Shown here piece after piece: positions 40,010-49,723 of a stretch of DNA of 64,000 bases. Made by a program: the position numbers and the translations under genes. The DNA is from Phymatolithon calcareum (lineage: Eukaryota > Rhodophyta > Florideophyceae > Hapalidiales). The DNA lies in contig OZ345366.1 in NCBI GenBank assembly GCA_977006965.1, positions 806,001 to 870,000 on the forward strand, in the 5' to 3' direction. Position 1 is the first letter of the stretch, and every line of letters begins with the position of its first letter. Under the pieces are notes generated by a model. That model was not told the origin of the DNA, made no database searches, and saw nothing but the letters and a program-made list of their open reading frames with translations.

Positions 40010-41333
40010 AGAGACGCAAAACAGTACGCAAATTGTGCAAATGTATTCCGCTGTCACGCACACGCCAAATTGTGGAGCCCTGAAAACAATGTCGCATTTT
40101 TTGTCAGACAATTCCGTTACGGAACCAAAATATTAATTGATTTGATGTCCTATTTTGGGTGCTTATAGTGCCCAAAGCATCCGACATGGGCCCTCACTTT
40201 GGTGCTGAAGATTACAAGTATTACATTACAACGCTGGAGACCGAGGGGTTTTGGAGCAGTATAATACTCCAAAGGGTAATCAGGCGGGCTGTAAAGTACT
40301 CCATTAAACTATTTAAACGTTCACTCGAAGGGAGAGGAGAAAGTGAAGAAATTATAGGTAGATCCATAGATTCGTTGCACGGAGAAGGCTTTATGGTGCT
40401 AGACGAAATAAGTACTATGTCATTGTAATGAATACACGAAGATGTCTCTTCTCGAGTGTTCTTCCGTCAGTTCGGCTTTCCCCTTTACTCATGGCGTTGA
40501 AAAGCAGAGCTGTCTATCTCCATCTGGTCCGCAAACAAGTTCGGTAAGAATGGGATTGATTATCCGTCTATTATGCATTCTGCTGCATAAACGGCATCTG
40601 CAGCGAAGGATCGCAAATGGACCCATGCGGTACCGAATGTCCCTGCACGCCCGCCGGCTCCGTGACCGAAGAATCTCCCGAAGAGCTCTGCAGCATCCCA
40701 ATATGTCTGCTTTTCGCACGCTTTTCGGATCGGGTTGCGAGCGCTCGTTAATCACCTTAACAGGTGTTAACCATGTTACGTTTCGATACATACTTGTAAA
40801 GTATGCCACTCTGTACAACAAGTACTCACCCTATTCAACTGATGGGGCTATTCGACGTCTGGACGCAGAACCGCATGGTCGCGGGAGGCCGCGCTCAATG
40901 AGCGCAGAAATATGTTTGGGCTTGGTGTTGACATGGGGGAGGACACGCGGATCTGAGATGGTCCTCTGCTTGCTCTTCGGAATAACGGCATCAATGTGCG
41001 CTTCTCAAGCTCGTCAAGATCCAGCTAGAATATTATTACGTACTTGCATAGCATGGACGAGGATCTACTCTTCTAAGCTGCAGCGCATCTTTCTGATCAC
41101 CCATGGATGAAGTGCATGAGGCAGATCACTGCACTACTCCGACTGAGAGAAACGCGCCGTAGCGAAAGTGATAGAAATGTGTCGTAGAACACATTTGGTT
41201 CACAGAGGGAAGCTCTATGACCAAATGTCGCGCGATTTGCACATTTTGAGTGTCACAAATCGAGGACACGAGACAAATGCACCGTGGCGTGACGACGCAT
41301 TTTGTGCAATTTATCATTTTCAGGAGCGACCCA
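39982..41333. mobile_element. Element Z: DNA transposon with 28-bp TIRs (PIF/Harbinger-like)
   Basis: Left end 39982-40009 and right end 41306-41333 are inverted and match at 27 of 28 positions (outer bases TGGGTCACTCC / GGAGCGACCCA). The same terminal sequence occurs in the 8242-8783 repeats. Inside lies a 222-codon transposase-like frame. No certain target duplication: the flanks are AA/TT if the terminal T/A is counted as element. The element lies inside hAT Y. Confidence 0.55.
40442..41110 (+). pseudogene. PIF/Harbinger-like transposase, N-terminal fragment
   Basis: 222 codons. Residues about 90-180 (FRTLFGSGCERSLITLTGVN, GRGRPRSMSAEICLGLVLTW, EMVLCLLFGITAS) match in style the helix-turn-helix region ahead of the DDE_Tnp_4 nuclease domain: a length of Leu-rich helix, then LxxxFGIS/T-x-S. 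The DDE catalytic part is missing, and the frame ends in unrelated-looking sequence. So this is a truncated or decayed copy. Family assignment is from memory of the motif, not a search. Confidence 0.45.
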
Positions 41334-41611
41334 TTACATTTGACAAATGTGTCCAGTATGTTAGCATCACCTTTCAGAAACGCGCCGTACCAAAAGCAAT
41401 AGGTCGCTATCAACAAAATGTTTTTATAACTTTTATCAAATGCGCATCGTGAGGTTTTCTGATTAATTCGCCTATGGCCAATCCTGCAGGTGCAGATTTC
41501 AAAAAAACTCGGACTTTCGAATTTTCCCGCAACCCCCAGTAAGGGCTAGAATTAGCCTCCGGAGCGACGGATGACTGGTTTCATCCGTCCGAGACAATCC
41601 CTGCTGTCCAG

Positions 41612-41748
41612 TCATTTCAACATTATGATTCACATCATATTTACCCTAGATCATCTAGGGTAAATCATGATGAAGGCGCTAGCACCGGCGTGGTAACAGT
41701 ACATAAGGGTTAACGTGTGGTAAAGAGGTAAGCGGCCTAGTAACAACA
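41612..41748 (+). repeat. Element B 3' LTR, second part
   Basis: From 41621 it follows the 5' LTR (ATTATGATTCACATCATATT ... GTAACAACA). It carries an extra 20-bp insert that makes the palindrome CCCTAGATCATCTAGGG at 41645-41661. Ends at 41748 before CGCAA. Confidence 0.8.
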
Positions 41749-41841
41749 CGCAATATATCATTTTTCAGCCAGTAAACCAAGGAACCCTTTCAAGCAACCT
41801 TCTGCGTCGCTGTTTATATTGCTTGCCGCAGTACTATAGCG

Positions 41842-43989
41842 ATGGACAACCGACAAAATTCTGACGCTTTCAAGACGCGAGTGAAACAATTTCGTCAGTC
41901 CTTCATACCGCAGAACGCGGAGGAAGCACTCCATTTATCGCGATCGTCATCGCCAGAGTCACGGCCGAAGAGCCAGCTCAATGTGGAAAATGTCTCGCCG
42001 TCGGCAACGACGTCACAAGGCACAAAGGGACCACAGAATGTACACACGCGGGAAATGTCATGGTCGCCGTCAGAATCATTGGCGGATCTTTATGGCGTCC
42101 TGCCTGACACGTGCCCGTTCCCAGGGCCGCATATGGCTTTACTCCCATCGATAAGGGTAGTGCCGCTACCGCGGGCAGAATCTCCTCCAGATTCCACGCT
42201 CCATGTGGAATTCGTCTCTCCGCCGTCTCCAATGAGGAATGCAATTGAAATATATGAAGGACGGATTTCTCCGCTCGAAATGCAGACCTTTGCATCGTTT
42301 GCGCCGAGCAGTGATCGTGAACTGGCCAACTTGCTATTTATGGAAGAAACTCGTCGTCACCGATATATAGCTTTGGTTTGCAGTACAGCATCGTCGACAG
42401 CTGCATCTTGGGGAACGCCTAAAAAGTTCAGTGAAAGGTTTTCTGCACTCTGGGGAGATCTCGAAGATCGGACGGGTACTGTGTGGTTTTGTATTATGGA
42501 CGGAGAGCACACAGTATTCGCTCTACGATCAACATCGTGCAAAGAGGTGGGCGAAACTGAAGAAGTGAGACGTAGGTTCCCGCACTCCGAGATAAGTGCG
42601 AAATCAACAAAGCCCGGGCAATCAAGTGCGGAAATAACGATCAAGTGTCTTAATTTGCCAAATAGGACAATCACTTGGACTACTGTATTGCAGAGTGCTG
42701 CTGATTTCATGGATACCGACAATCAAATCAGGGCCGTTCTCACTGCCTGTATCGTTTCTACAAGGGCTGAAGGCGGCAAATCATGTGTCTCCGATGCTAT
42801 TATTCCTGAAATACCACATGTTACAAGGTATCTTTCCACGCTGGTTAACTACGATGTCCCGGTAGACTACGATTTGATGACAGCTTTGGCTACTCCAGTG
42901 AACATCAACAATGAGCTCTATTTCAAATGCGGCCTTGGGACACTTGCAAAAGCAGTTGGACACGAGAGCATTATATGTCATTTGGAACGGATCGTCGATA
43001 ATCAAAAACTCTCGAACCTTGCTGAGCAACAACAGCATTTGGTCGTGCCGTACAGGCTCCCAATTTTGTATGGCTTTGGGAAATTCTTGGATACTGATAA
43101 TCCACGTGCAACTACTCAAATTGACGATATTCTTCGCTGTCTATCTCTCACATCGCAACGTGGAAATGTTTCAAGAATCCTCCGGGCCATTGTGAAAGTG
43201 GCTCCTGAATTAAATTCGACAGGAAAACTTGACCTGTCGGCCGCGGCGGGTGTGCTATTCGACTCACCAGGTGTCATTCTCGGAACTCGGAAAACAAGGA
43301 AGATACGAGGGGACGTTCTTCTTATCGGGCCTGACGGTATATACAGATCGTCTCGGTTCCGTGGCATCGCAGTTGAAGGAAGCCTTGAAGTGAACCTTGC
43401 TTTGATCAAACTCGGTATGAGAGCTAGTCGACCTGTGGACACCAAGAAGGACAAGCGAATCTCATTTCTAAGCGAAATTGCAGAGCATATTCTTGATCGA
43501 GATTACAAATTTAAACACCATTGCGACATGACTCAAGATTTCGTGAAGGGACCCGCAGACTTATGGAGCGATGAGACTGCGACTTGTAACACTCTCGTTG
43601 CGTTTTTATGCAGAAAATTTGGAACATTCACTGGCTTTTCAGGAGCGGTCTCTACATCGGGCTTCGTTCGAGTTAGTGAACCTAAGAGAATGGAAGCAAA
43701 CATATTCTTACCTGCGTTGAAGGTTTGGCAGCATGCTCCTGACTTACCAGATCGACGTATTTGGTTTGCACGTTGGGAACCGTTATCATCGAAGATCGTA
43801 ATCTGCGGGTGTTTTACGGAAAATTGCGACACACCGCCAAATGGTATTGCTTGTGTTAACACTAGTGAGGATCTGACAGCTTGTGATAGGGCACCTCACG
43901 TCGTGGTCCACGGTGCTCTATATAGGCCTAGATTATCGAAGCTTTCCGATATATCTCCAGATTCTGTGAAGATAATCACAACAGCGTAG
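41842..43989 (+). CDS. Uncharacterised 715-residue protein
   Basis: Complete frame from ATG 41842 to TAG 43987. I recognise no family. The N-terminal 110 residues are Ser/Pro/Glu-rich and probably disordered (SRSSSPESRPKSQ, SWSPSESLADLYG). The rest looks globular with no membrane segment. There are scattered Cys pairs in the C-terminal 60 residues (ICGCFTENCDTPPNGIACVN), but no standard zinc-finger spacing. Length, composition and lack of repeats argue for a real gene. The ATG is only 88 bp from the right edge of the nested insertion (B plus TSD ends at 41753), so its ancestral promoter may be displaced by 33 kb. It could also be an unrecognised transposon gene. Confidence 0.65.
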   Translation: MDNRQNSDAFKTRVKQFRQSFIPQNAEEALHLSRSSSPESRPKSQLNVENVSPSATTSQGTKGPQNVHTREMSWSPSESLADLYGVLPDTCPFPGPHMALLPSIRVVPLPRAESPPDSTLHVEFVSPPSPMRNAIEIYEGRISPLEMQTFASFAPSSDRELANLLFMEETRRHRYIALVCSTASSTAASWGTPKKFSERFSALWGDLEDRTGTVWFCIMDGEHTVFALRSTSCKEVGETEEVRRRFPHSEISAKSTKPGQSSAEITIKCLNLPNRTITWTTVLQSAADFMDTDNQIRAVLTACIVSTRAEGGKSCVSDAIIPEIPHVTRYLSTLVNYDVPVDYDLMTALATPVNINNELYFKCGLGTLAKAVGHESIICHLERIVDNQKLSNLAEQQQHLVVPYRLPILYGFGKFLDTDNPRATTQIDDILRCLSLTSQRGNVSRILRAIVKVAPELNSTGKLDLSAAAGVLFDSPGVILGTRKTRKIRGDVLLIGPDGIYRSSRFRGIAVEGSLEVNLALIKLGMRASRPVDTKKDKRISFLSEIAEHILDRDYKFKHHCDMTQDFVKGPADLWSDETATCNTLVAFLCRKFGTFTGFSGAVSTSGFVRVSEPKRMEANIFLPALKVWQHAPDLPDRRIWFARWEPLSSKIVICGCFTENCDTPPNGIACVNTSEDLTACDRAPHVVVHGALYRPRLSKLSDISPDSVKIITTA

Positions 43990-44286
43990 TGCAAAGACCC
44001 GGCTGATGACATATAAGATTTTTTTGTAAAGGGATACATTCATTGCTCGCGGGGTCTCTGTGTGTTTGTGCTCATCGAGATGGTCAAGTCTTGAACCTGT
44101 TTTTGCATCTAAAAAATCCAAGGGGGACATAGGCACTGGCAAAGTCTAGAGCTCTGCATTTCCAACAAACTTGGCAATTGACCGACTATCGATCCTCTAC
44201 TCACCACTACACAAGCTGAGCAATAATCGAATTGTACACTGCTACTCAAACGGACAACGGCACTCGAAGAATTGTTGACAGAACAC

Positions 44287-44601
44287 TTACCGCTTTTTCA
44301 TTACGGTGGACTCCAGGAACTTGTGGCGCACATGGCATCGCTGTGTGCATGCGACAAATATTCTGCTTCTTCCATTTGTCAGCTTGACCTTTGCTGTGAG
44401 GCCGTGTTTCGTGCAGAGTTCCGTAATGGTAGCATTAATTTGTTTGCTCCGCATATCCTTTGGCGAAAGGTCATCGGATTCAGATGAAGTTTCATCCAAG
44501 TTTTTTGCCAGTTCTTCCTCACCTCTGTTCCTGTTCTCGCCGTACAGTTTGAGTTCTTTGCCTCCAGTGCGCGTTGCAGGAGATGGAGTCTGCTTGAACA
44601 T
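44287..44601 (-). CDS. Small hypothetical protein (104 residues)
   Basis: ATG 44601 to stop 44289-44287. It opens MFKQTPSPATRTGGKELKLY, has an acidic middle (ETSSESDDLSPKD) and ends in a basic Cys-containing part (KVKLTNGRSRIFVACTQRCH). No family recognised. The mixed, non-repetitive composition makes it better than random, but there is no further support. A plus-strand frame overlaps it. Confidence 0.35.
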   Translation of the reverse strand: MFKQTPSPATRTGGKELKLYGENRNRGEEELAKNLDETSSESDDLSPKDMRSKQINATITELCTKHGLTAKVKLTNGRSRIFVACTQRCHVRHKFLESTVMKKR

Positions 44602-44879
44602 TGCGAAATTCCCGGGGTGAAGTCGTCAATTGAGCAGTGCTCAAGCTCTCCGCGGATAATTTGCTGAATTCCAGACGCTTGGTTGGCCCGTTGTTTTTGC
44701 AGTACGTATACCTACATCATTGCCGGCAGTAGAAAAGTCAGTGGAGAAAGATCTATGGTCACGTTCCGGTAGTGAACCCCGTCCTGGCGCGTGTCGCACT
44801 GGGCATCCTGACAGCCGGGGAGCCAAATGCTCCCTGTGTGGTTCGCCATGCGCGGGAGCGTTCGAAGACGCGCACGTTC

Positions 44880-45260
44880 ATGTGAGCGCACCTGTAAGCT
44901 TGCCAAGCGAGTGCTCCAGGTCGAGGGCCACTCGGCGAAGTGCCTTTTGCACTTTCATGCTGGCGTTCGCCATCATCGCCCGGTCACACTGCGCGGCGTC
45001 GCCTGGGGCGAGTACTTCGTCACGCACACTCCGCATTGATGTCCACGTTCCGATTGTCATCGGTTATGAAGCCGAGACGGCCTCCATGGAATTTTATCGG
45101 CGTGGAAATGACGTCGCGCATGACCGCTTCTCGGCTTCTGCCACCAGTTGCGGTGTCTAGTACACCATAGTTGTTCAGATCTATTCTCGTGGCTCGAAGG
45201 CGAAGATTGCTGTTCCACGGAGTGTACAATATTGTACAGTATGTCATCATAGGTGGTCTG
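44880..45260 (-). other. Possible exon remnants, unassigned
   Basis: Minus-strand stretches IDLNNYGVLDTATGG, GGRLGFITDDNRNVDINAE and, after a frame change near 45035, SVRDEVLAPGDAAQC ... VALDLEHSLGKL look coding. I cannot join them with a convincing GT-AG intron. This could be a decayed gene. Confidence 0.25.
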
Positions 45261-46935
45261 CACGCGGAGTATGATCGGCTGGGGGTAGGCAGGGTTGTCG
45301 TGAGTAGATAGAAAAACGTAATACGCAAGTGGCAGGTTCCCTCAAGTGAGCACGAAGCTAATATCGGATACATTCGGGGCGGCACCGGAGCATCACCTGG
45401 AGACGGCACGCAAGAACTTAGCAAAGTATAAACTGGACTCTGGAGAAATGGTAACAACGAAAAAGGCACGAGACTCTCTACTACTCTACAACGTCACCAT
45501 AATTGATAATATGGAAAACGACGAGTCCCTTCACAAGGGACCAGGCGATATTCTAGAATGAGCAAGTACCGAAAAGCTGCTCCCGTACAGTCTTAAGAGC
45601 GTTACTGAGGGCCTTAAAAAAACAACTAATCAGTTGGTTCAAGAAAAAGATAGAAAAATATTGTACAGGACCCAACCTTGACCTCTTCATCGTCTCTGTT
45701 CGTGCTGCTCCAACAAATGATGTTCGCCACAGACGGCAGTGAAGCCTCTTCGCCCATTACAATCCAAAAATTTGAGGCAGAATCATTGTGGTCTTGCTGA
45801 CGAGCTTGCGCGACGGAGAATTTTGGAATCAAGCGTGTCCACTTGGGTTAAGCATTGAATGTTCACATTCCATTCGAAGGAAACGTACTTTCAGAGATTA
45901 TGGGTTGGGATGAAGAGATTGTTGGGCAATGTTGTACAAGTGAAAACAACGAAGAATACTTCCGCCTCCTGTGCATTCACCGTCGAGGTCGCCAAGGGGT
46001 GTGCAGGTGGATTTTTAGCAAACTACCCGAATTTAATTTACCACGAAACCAAGTAGAAGTTAATTCGGAACAAGCACTGCTTTGCAAGCCCCACTTGGGA
46101 GCGAAGCAACTTACATACATACATACGAAACCAAATGCACTTGTGATCCGCATGGTTCTGTCAGACTCCATGTGGGTCTTCGTAAACGCCCTACTACTTG
46201 AAATTTGTCACCCTGGTCTTCCGTAGAGCTCCATGAGATACTGGCGACTTCTTGCATAAACGGGTCAAGTGTAAAAGAAAAGAACGCGCGACATAATTTG
46301 TCGCGTGCTCTTTATGCACTGCATCTGTTCTATCATAGTCGATTGAGTGCTGCTAAGACTTTTCCGGTTCGCCATGACCTGGTACAGCTCAAATACGCTG
46401 AGGAATCCGTTTTCAAACGAAGGATGATGGGCCCGGCTCACAGCTGCATGGATCCAGCTTGACGCTCTTTGCTCCGAGCTTTTGTTTGCTGTTTTATTTT
46501 CGATGAAAAAGCACTGCTACTGCTACAATGCCTTTTATGCCAGAGAGACGATCACTTTAGCTGTTGGGGAGTAGACTCGTCATCCGTTCAGATTTCGAGG
46601 GGAGATCCGTTCACGAATCGATTGGGAAAACAGATGTACAAATAGGGCCAGGTTTGCACTGTAAGTATTTTGGTAGTATTGTCCAGATGTACAAGACAAA
46701 TGTCCGATAATCAAATTTGAAAAAAGTGTCCAATCAGAACCGCGGAGAAAGATGCAAAAAAGCGCAAAAAAGGTAGCCGTTCAATTCAATGTGAAGCCGT
46801 TCATTGCCAAGCGCATCATGCGGTCACCAGGCGGCTGTATACGATCCTGCTTAAAAACCTCCTCTTTGCACGCGTGCACATCTGTTGAAGAGCCTCGTAT
46901 TGTTCCAGCGCTAACCTTTCCCGCCAACGCGCAAC

Positions 46936-48019
46936 ATGGAACATTACAAGCGCACCGAGCTGCTCGGACAGGGCACATACGGGAAGGTCTACAAGGCGCA
47001 GCACATCCAGACCGGCAAAGTTGTTGCGCTGAAGAAAACCATCCTCAGCAAGGATGATGAGGGTGTGCCTGCAACTACCCTCCGCGAAGTCTCCATTCTC
47101 CGCTCTCTCGAGTCCCCGTATGTGGTCAAGTACGTTAACCTGCCCACCTTCTGCATTGATGCACATACCGCCCTACCGATGACATTGCTAACTCGATTGG
47201 CGTTTGTCTCTTAATCTTTTTCTGAACAGGCTCGAGGAAGTTGTGCACACGGAGGGGCAAAATGGCAGACCTTTGCTATTCCTTGTTTTCGAATACCTTG
47301 ACTTCGATTTGAAGCAATTCATGCATTCGAAGTACGGGAAGGGTGTCGGCATCGATCATGAGCTCGCGAAGAACTTTTGCTATCAGATTCTTCTAGGTCT
47401 ACAGCACTGTCATGCAAACAGCATCATGCATCGCGACCTTAAGCCGCAGAACCTGCTCGTCGACGTGAAGACGAACACCATCAAACTCGCCGATTTCGGA
47501 CTCGGCCGCGTCTTCTCTCTTCCCGTCGCGAAATACACCCATGAGGTCGTGACGCTTTGGTACCGCGCACCGGAAATTTTGCTCGGCACCAAGTGCTACT
47601 CGACAGCCGTCGACATCTGGAGTGTCGGTTGCATTTTCGCCGAGATGCTTCTAGGACGTTCCATTTTCTGCGGTGAATGTGAACTGGAGCAATTGCTTGC
47701 GATCTTCCGTATTCTCGGTACACCCACGGCGGAAACGTGGCCTGGTGTCAAGAACCACCGTGATTGGCACGTCTACCCGATGTGGAACCCGGTCCCACTG
47801 GCCACGGCTGTGAAATGGGGAACACAACCGGAAAAGGCGGCTTTAGATCTCATCGAGGGTATGCTTCAGCTCGACCCTGCAAAGAGACTTACGACCATGG
47901 ATGCCCTCAAGAGTCCGTATTTCGACAGCATCCGCGACAACTATCCTGTCGCACACGGTGCCGACTTGTACCCTGCGTCGAGTGGGAATAAGGAGAATGA
48001 ATCGATGTCCCAACAATGA
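46936..48019 (+). CDS. CDKB: B-type cyclin-dependent kinase
   Basis: Ser/Thr kinase that drives the cell cycle with a cyclin partner. Two exons, 46936-47129 and 47230-48019, joined across a 100-nt intron (GTACGT...ACAG) that restores AA|G, K of VVKLEE. 327 residues. Gly loop GQGTYG with Thr14/Tyr15 (Wee1-type sites), catalytic Lys33, cyclin-binding helix PATTLRE (45-51), HRDLKPQN, DFG, and T-loop YTHEVVTLWYRAPE. The helix (PPTALRE/PPTTLRE in plant CDKB, PSTAIRE in CDKA) and the DWHVYPMWNPVPL segment (plant DWHEYPQWKP) point to the B class. Without the intron the frame looks like two proteins. Convergent with the glycosyltransferase gene. Confidence 0.93.
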
Positions 48020-48499
48020 CTTCTTGCAATTTTGTGGGACGAGAGATACTATGTGACTACTTTGTAGCACTGTGCAACCAAATGAAATTTTAATGTAACC
48101 ATGACAACGAATCAAGCATAGAAATTGTACAGTCACTTGCCTTCTTGCACTTTATGACTTACTGAGCAACGCAGAGGGAGTCCCTGCATTTTTGCTGAGG
48201 TTTGACAGAACGATTTGGGAATTGTATTTTATCTGCAACTTTATTGTAGATAGTTTTCTTAACACTGTTTCTCCATTCTAAACTAAACAGAACGTAACAA
48301 CCACTGCATTCTACATGATTCCTGGGTTCGGGACTAGCCCTCGAAAGCTCATTGAGAACTACAGATGGGAGTGCACACTGCTCTATCGATGCCCAACCTT
48401 GGTATACACCTATGCTCGGTGTTGAAGACAGCTTACGCTTGGCCGACGCGACCATCAAAGACATATTCCACAAGTACAACGCAACTGCCAATGGCTTGA
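48020..48499. other. Convergent intergenic region CDKB / glycosyltransferase
   Basis: 480 bp holding both 3' UTRs. No gene or repeat seen. Confidence 0.6.
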
Positions 48500-49723
48500 C
48501 TACGCGGCGAAGCCAACCTTCCTCACCTTGAGAGTCTCCTTATTCTTCTCCTCCACATAGTTATGGATCCTTCTCCGCGAGTACTTTCGATTCGTATACG
48601 CAACAGCACGCTCCCACACCCGTTCTCTTTGCTTCATCTTCTCAGGAGATGCTGCCGACCCATGCCCGCCTACGCCCCTTTCAAAAGGCGCACTGAATGC
48701 GCCAACCGAAAATCCGTTCACCCACGCCTCATAGCTGAACACGCAATCCTGCCACACTCCAGGCTCCCCGCGCTTCGCAATAGCAAGTTCAAGACCACCA
48801 GCTTTGCGCAGCAAACTGCGTCGAATAAACACAGGGGCGATCCAAACACACTCCGCGTACATAAACGGAATATTAGTACGTGGTTCAAGAAACGGAATAG
48901 GCTTCGTTTTCCCTTTACGAACGCCGCCATGCGTGCTAACCTGTTCGCCAAATTCGAACCCGGCGCCAGTTTCTGCGTCCCAAAGTTGACCGATGTATCC
49001 GCCGAGCACGCCCAGGTCAGGGATGCTTTCAAATAGACGAAATGCATTTTCAAGCCATTCATCGCTCGCGGGAAGCAAATCATCGTCCTGCATAAGCACG
49101 ACTATATCTCCAGCGCTCATGCGCATGGCACGGTTATAGCTTCTGAGTTCGTGCAAATTATTCGACCTGATGATAAAGTGATTGGGACCCGGAAGAGCGG
49201 TGGCCCATTCTTGCAAAGATCCATCGTTAGACCCATCTTCGCATATGGCAATCTCTTCCACAAACTTGGATGATTTCAACGCTGTCGAAATGTTGGCGAT
49301 ATTTGCACGGTGATTGAAGCTCTGTACGATAGCGGTAAGACGGGGCTGGGTGCCGACATATACCTTTGGAATTTGACAGCGACATTGGTAGCGCTCCTGC
49401 GTCGTCACAGGGGCAGGGTCTGGCTCTCCAGGAGTACCAACAAATGCAGATCGTAACCACACGGCGCCAGCCTCACCAATGTCCGCTAGTCCCGCTGAAA
49501 GTTCCGGGGCGCATCCCGCCCATAGTCCTTTATCGGCAGGGGTAGAGGCAACAAAAGTACGCCCAGGTCGAGTGCCTACAAGAGTGGACGAGATGTATAA
49601 CTGCCCCTTGAGCAGGGCATATACAGCAATTGCGATAAAGGCGAAAAAGCGCAGACTAGAACCACGGATCGAATTGGGGGACTGTGAGAGCGAGCGCTCT
49701 GAAAGAGCTTCTGCGGATCTCAT
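48500..49723 (-). CDS. Type II membrane glycosyltransferase, family 2-like (GT-A fold)
   Basis: 407 residues from ATG 49723. A short cytosolic tail with Ser/Arg, one membrane anchor at about 25-41 (LRFFAFIAIAVYALLKG), then a lumenal domain. This is the layout of Golgi glycosyltransferases. The GT-A/GT2 signatures are RLTAIVQSFNHRANI, EEIAICEDGSNDGS (nucleotide-sugar site), NNLHELRSYNRAM and VVLMQDDDLLP (DxD metal site), and later GEPGVWQDCVFSYEAW with a likely acceptor-side acid. Donor and acceptor cannot be told. Cell-wall galactan or protein glycosylation would fit an alga. The CxC (CQCRCQIP) before the domain may form a disulfide. Confidence 0.8.
   Translation of the reverse strand: MRSAEALSERSLSQSPNSIRGSSLRFFAFIAIAVYALLKGQLYISSTLVGTRPGRTFVASTPADKGLWAGCAPELSAGLADIGEAGAVWLRSAFVGTPGEPDPAPVTTQERYQCRCQIPKVYVGTQPRLTAIVQSFNHRANIANISTALKSSKFVEEIAICEDGSNDGSLQEWATALPGPNHFIIRSNNLHELRSYNRAMRMSAGDIVVLMQDDDLLPASDEWLENAFRLFESIPDLGVLGGYIGQLWDAETGAGFEFGEQVSTHGGVRKGKTKPIPFLEPRTNIPFMYAECVWIAPVFIRRSLLRKAGGLELAIAKRGEPGVWQDCVFSYEAWVNGFSVGAFSAPFERGVGGHGSAASPEKMKQRERVWERAVAYTNRKYSRRRIHNYVEEKNKETLKVRKVGFAA

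Larger units (their letters stand above)
19660..41603. mobile_element. hAT-type DNA transposon Y, carrying X and C
   Basis: Terminal inverted repeats CAGAGTTTGTCTCGGACGGA (left) and CAGGGATTGTCTCGGACGGA (right, reverse complement) agree at 18 of 20 positions. They are flanked by a perfect 8-bp duplication, CTGTCCAG, at 19652-19659 and 41604-41611. An 8-bp duplication with CAG-starting termini is the hAT signature. Removing X and C leaves about 3.2 kb: 19660-20411, 34413-34434 and 39140-41603. The left end is full of AATCCG/GATCCG motifs, like hAT subterminal repeats. No hAT transposase is visible, so Y is non-autonomous or decayed. Confidence 0.82.
8784..41748 (+). mobile_element. Copia element B, host of all nested insertions
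   Basis: Boundaries are a 5' LTR at 8784-8896 and a 3' LTR ending at 41748, flanked by the 5-bp duplication CGCAA (8779-8783 and 41749-41753). Joining the flanks rebuilds an interrupted local repeat, which supports one insertion event. Removing A (9350-15138) and Y with its duplicated target (8 + 21944 bp) leaves about 5.2 kb, a normal copia length. The order is LTR, PBS, gag, integrase, RT, RNase H, PPT (AGAGGGG), LTR. The coding region has several stops and frameshifts, so B is dead. Confidence 0.85.
43990..46935. other. Intergenic region with only short frames
   Basis: Nearly 3 kb between the 715-residue gene and CDKB. Apart from a 104-codon minus-strand frame (44601-44287) and a coding-looking patch at 45260-44880 (minus), I see no gene. 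No tRNA or repeat is recognised. Confidence 0.4.
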
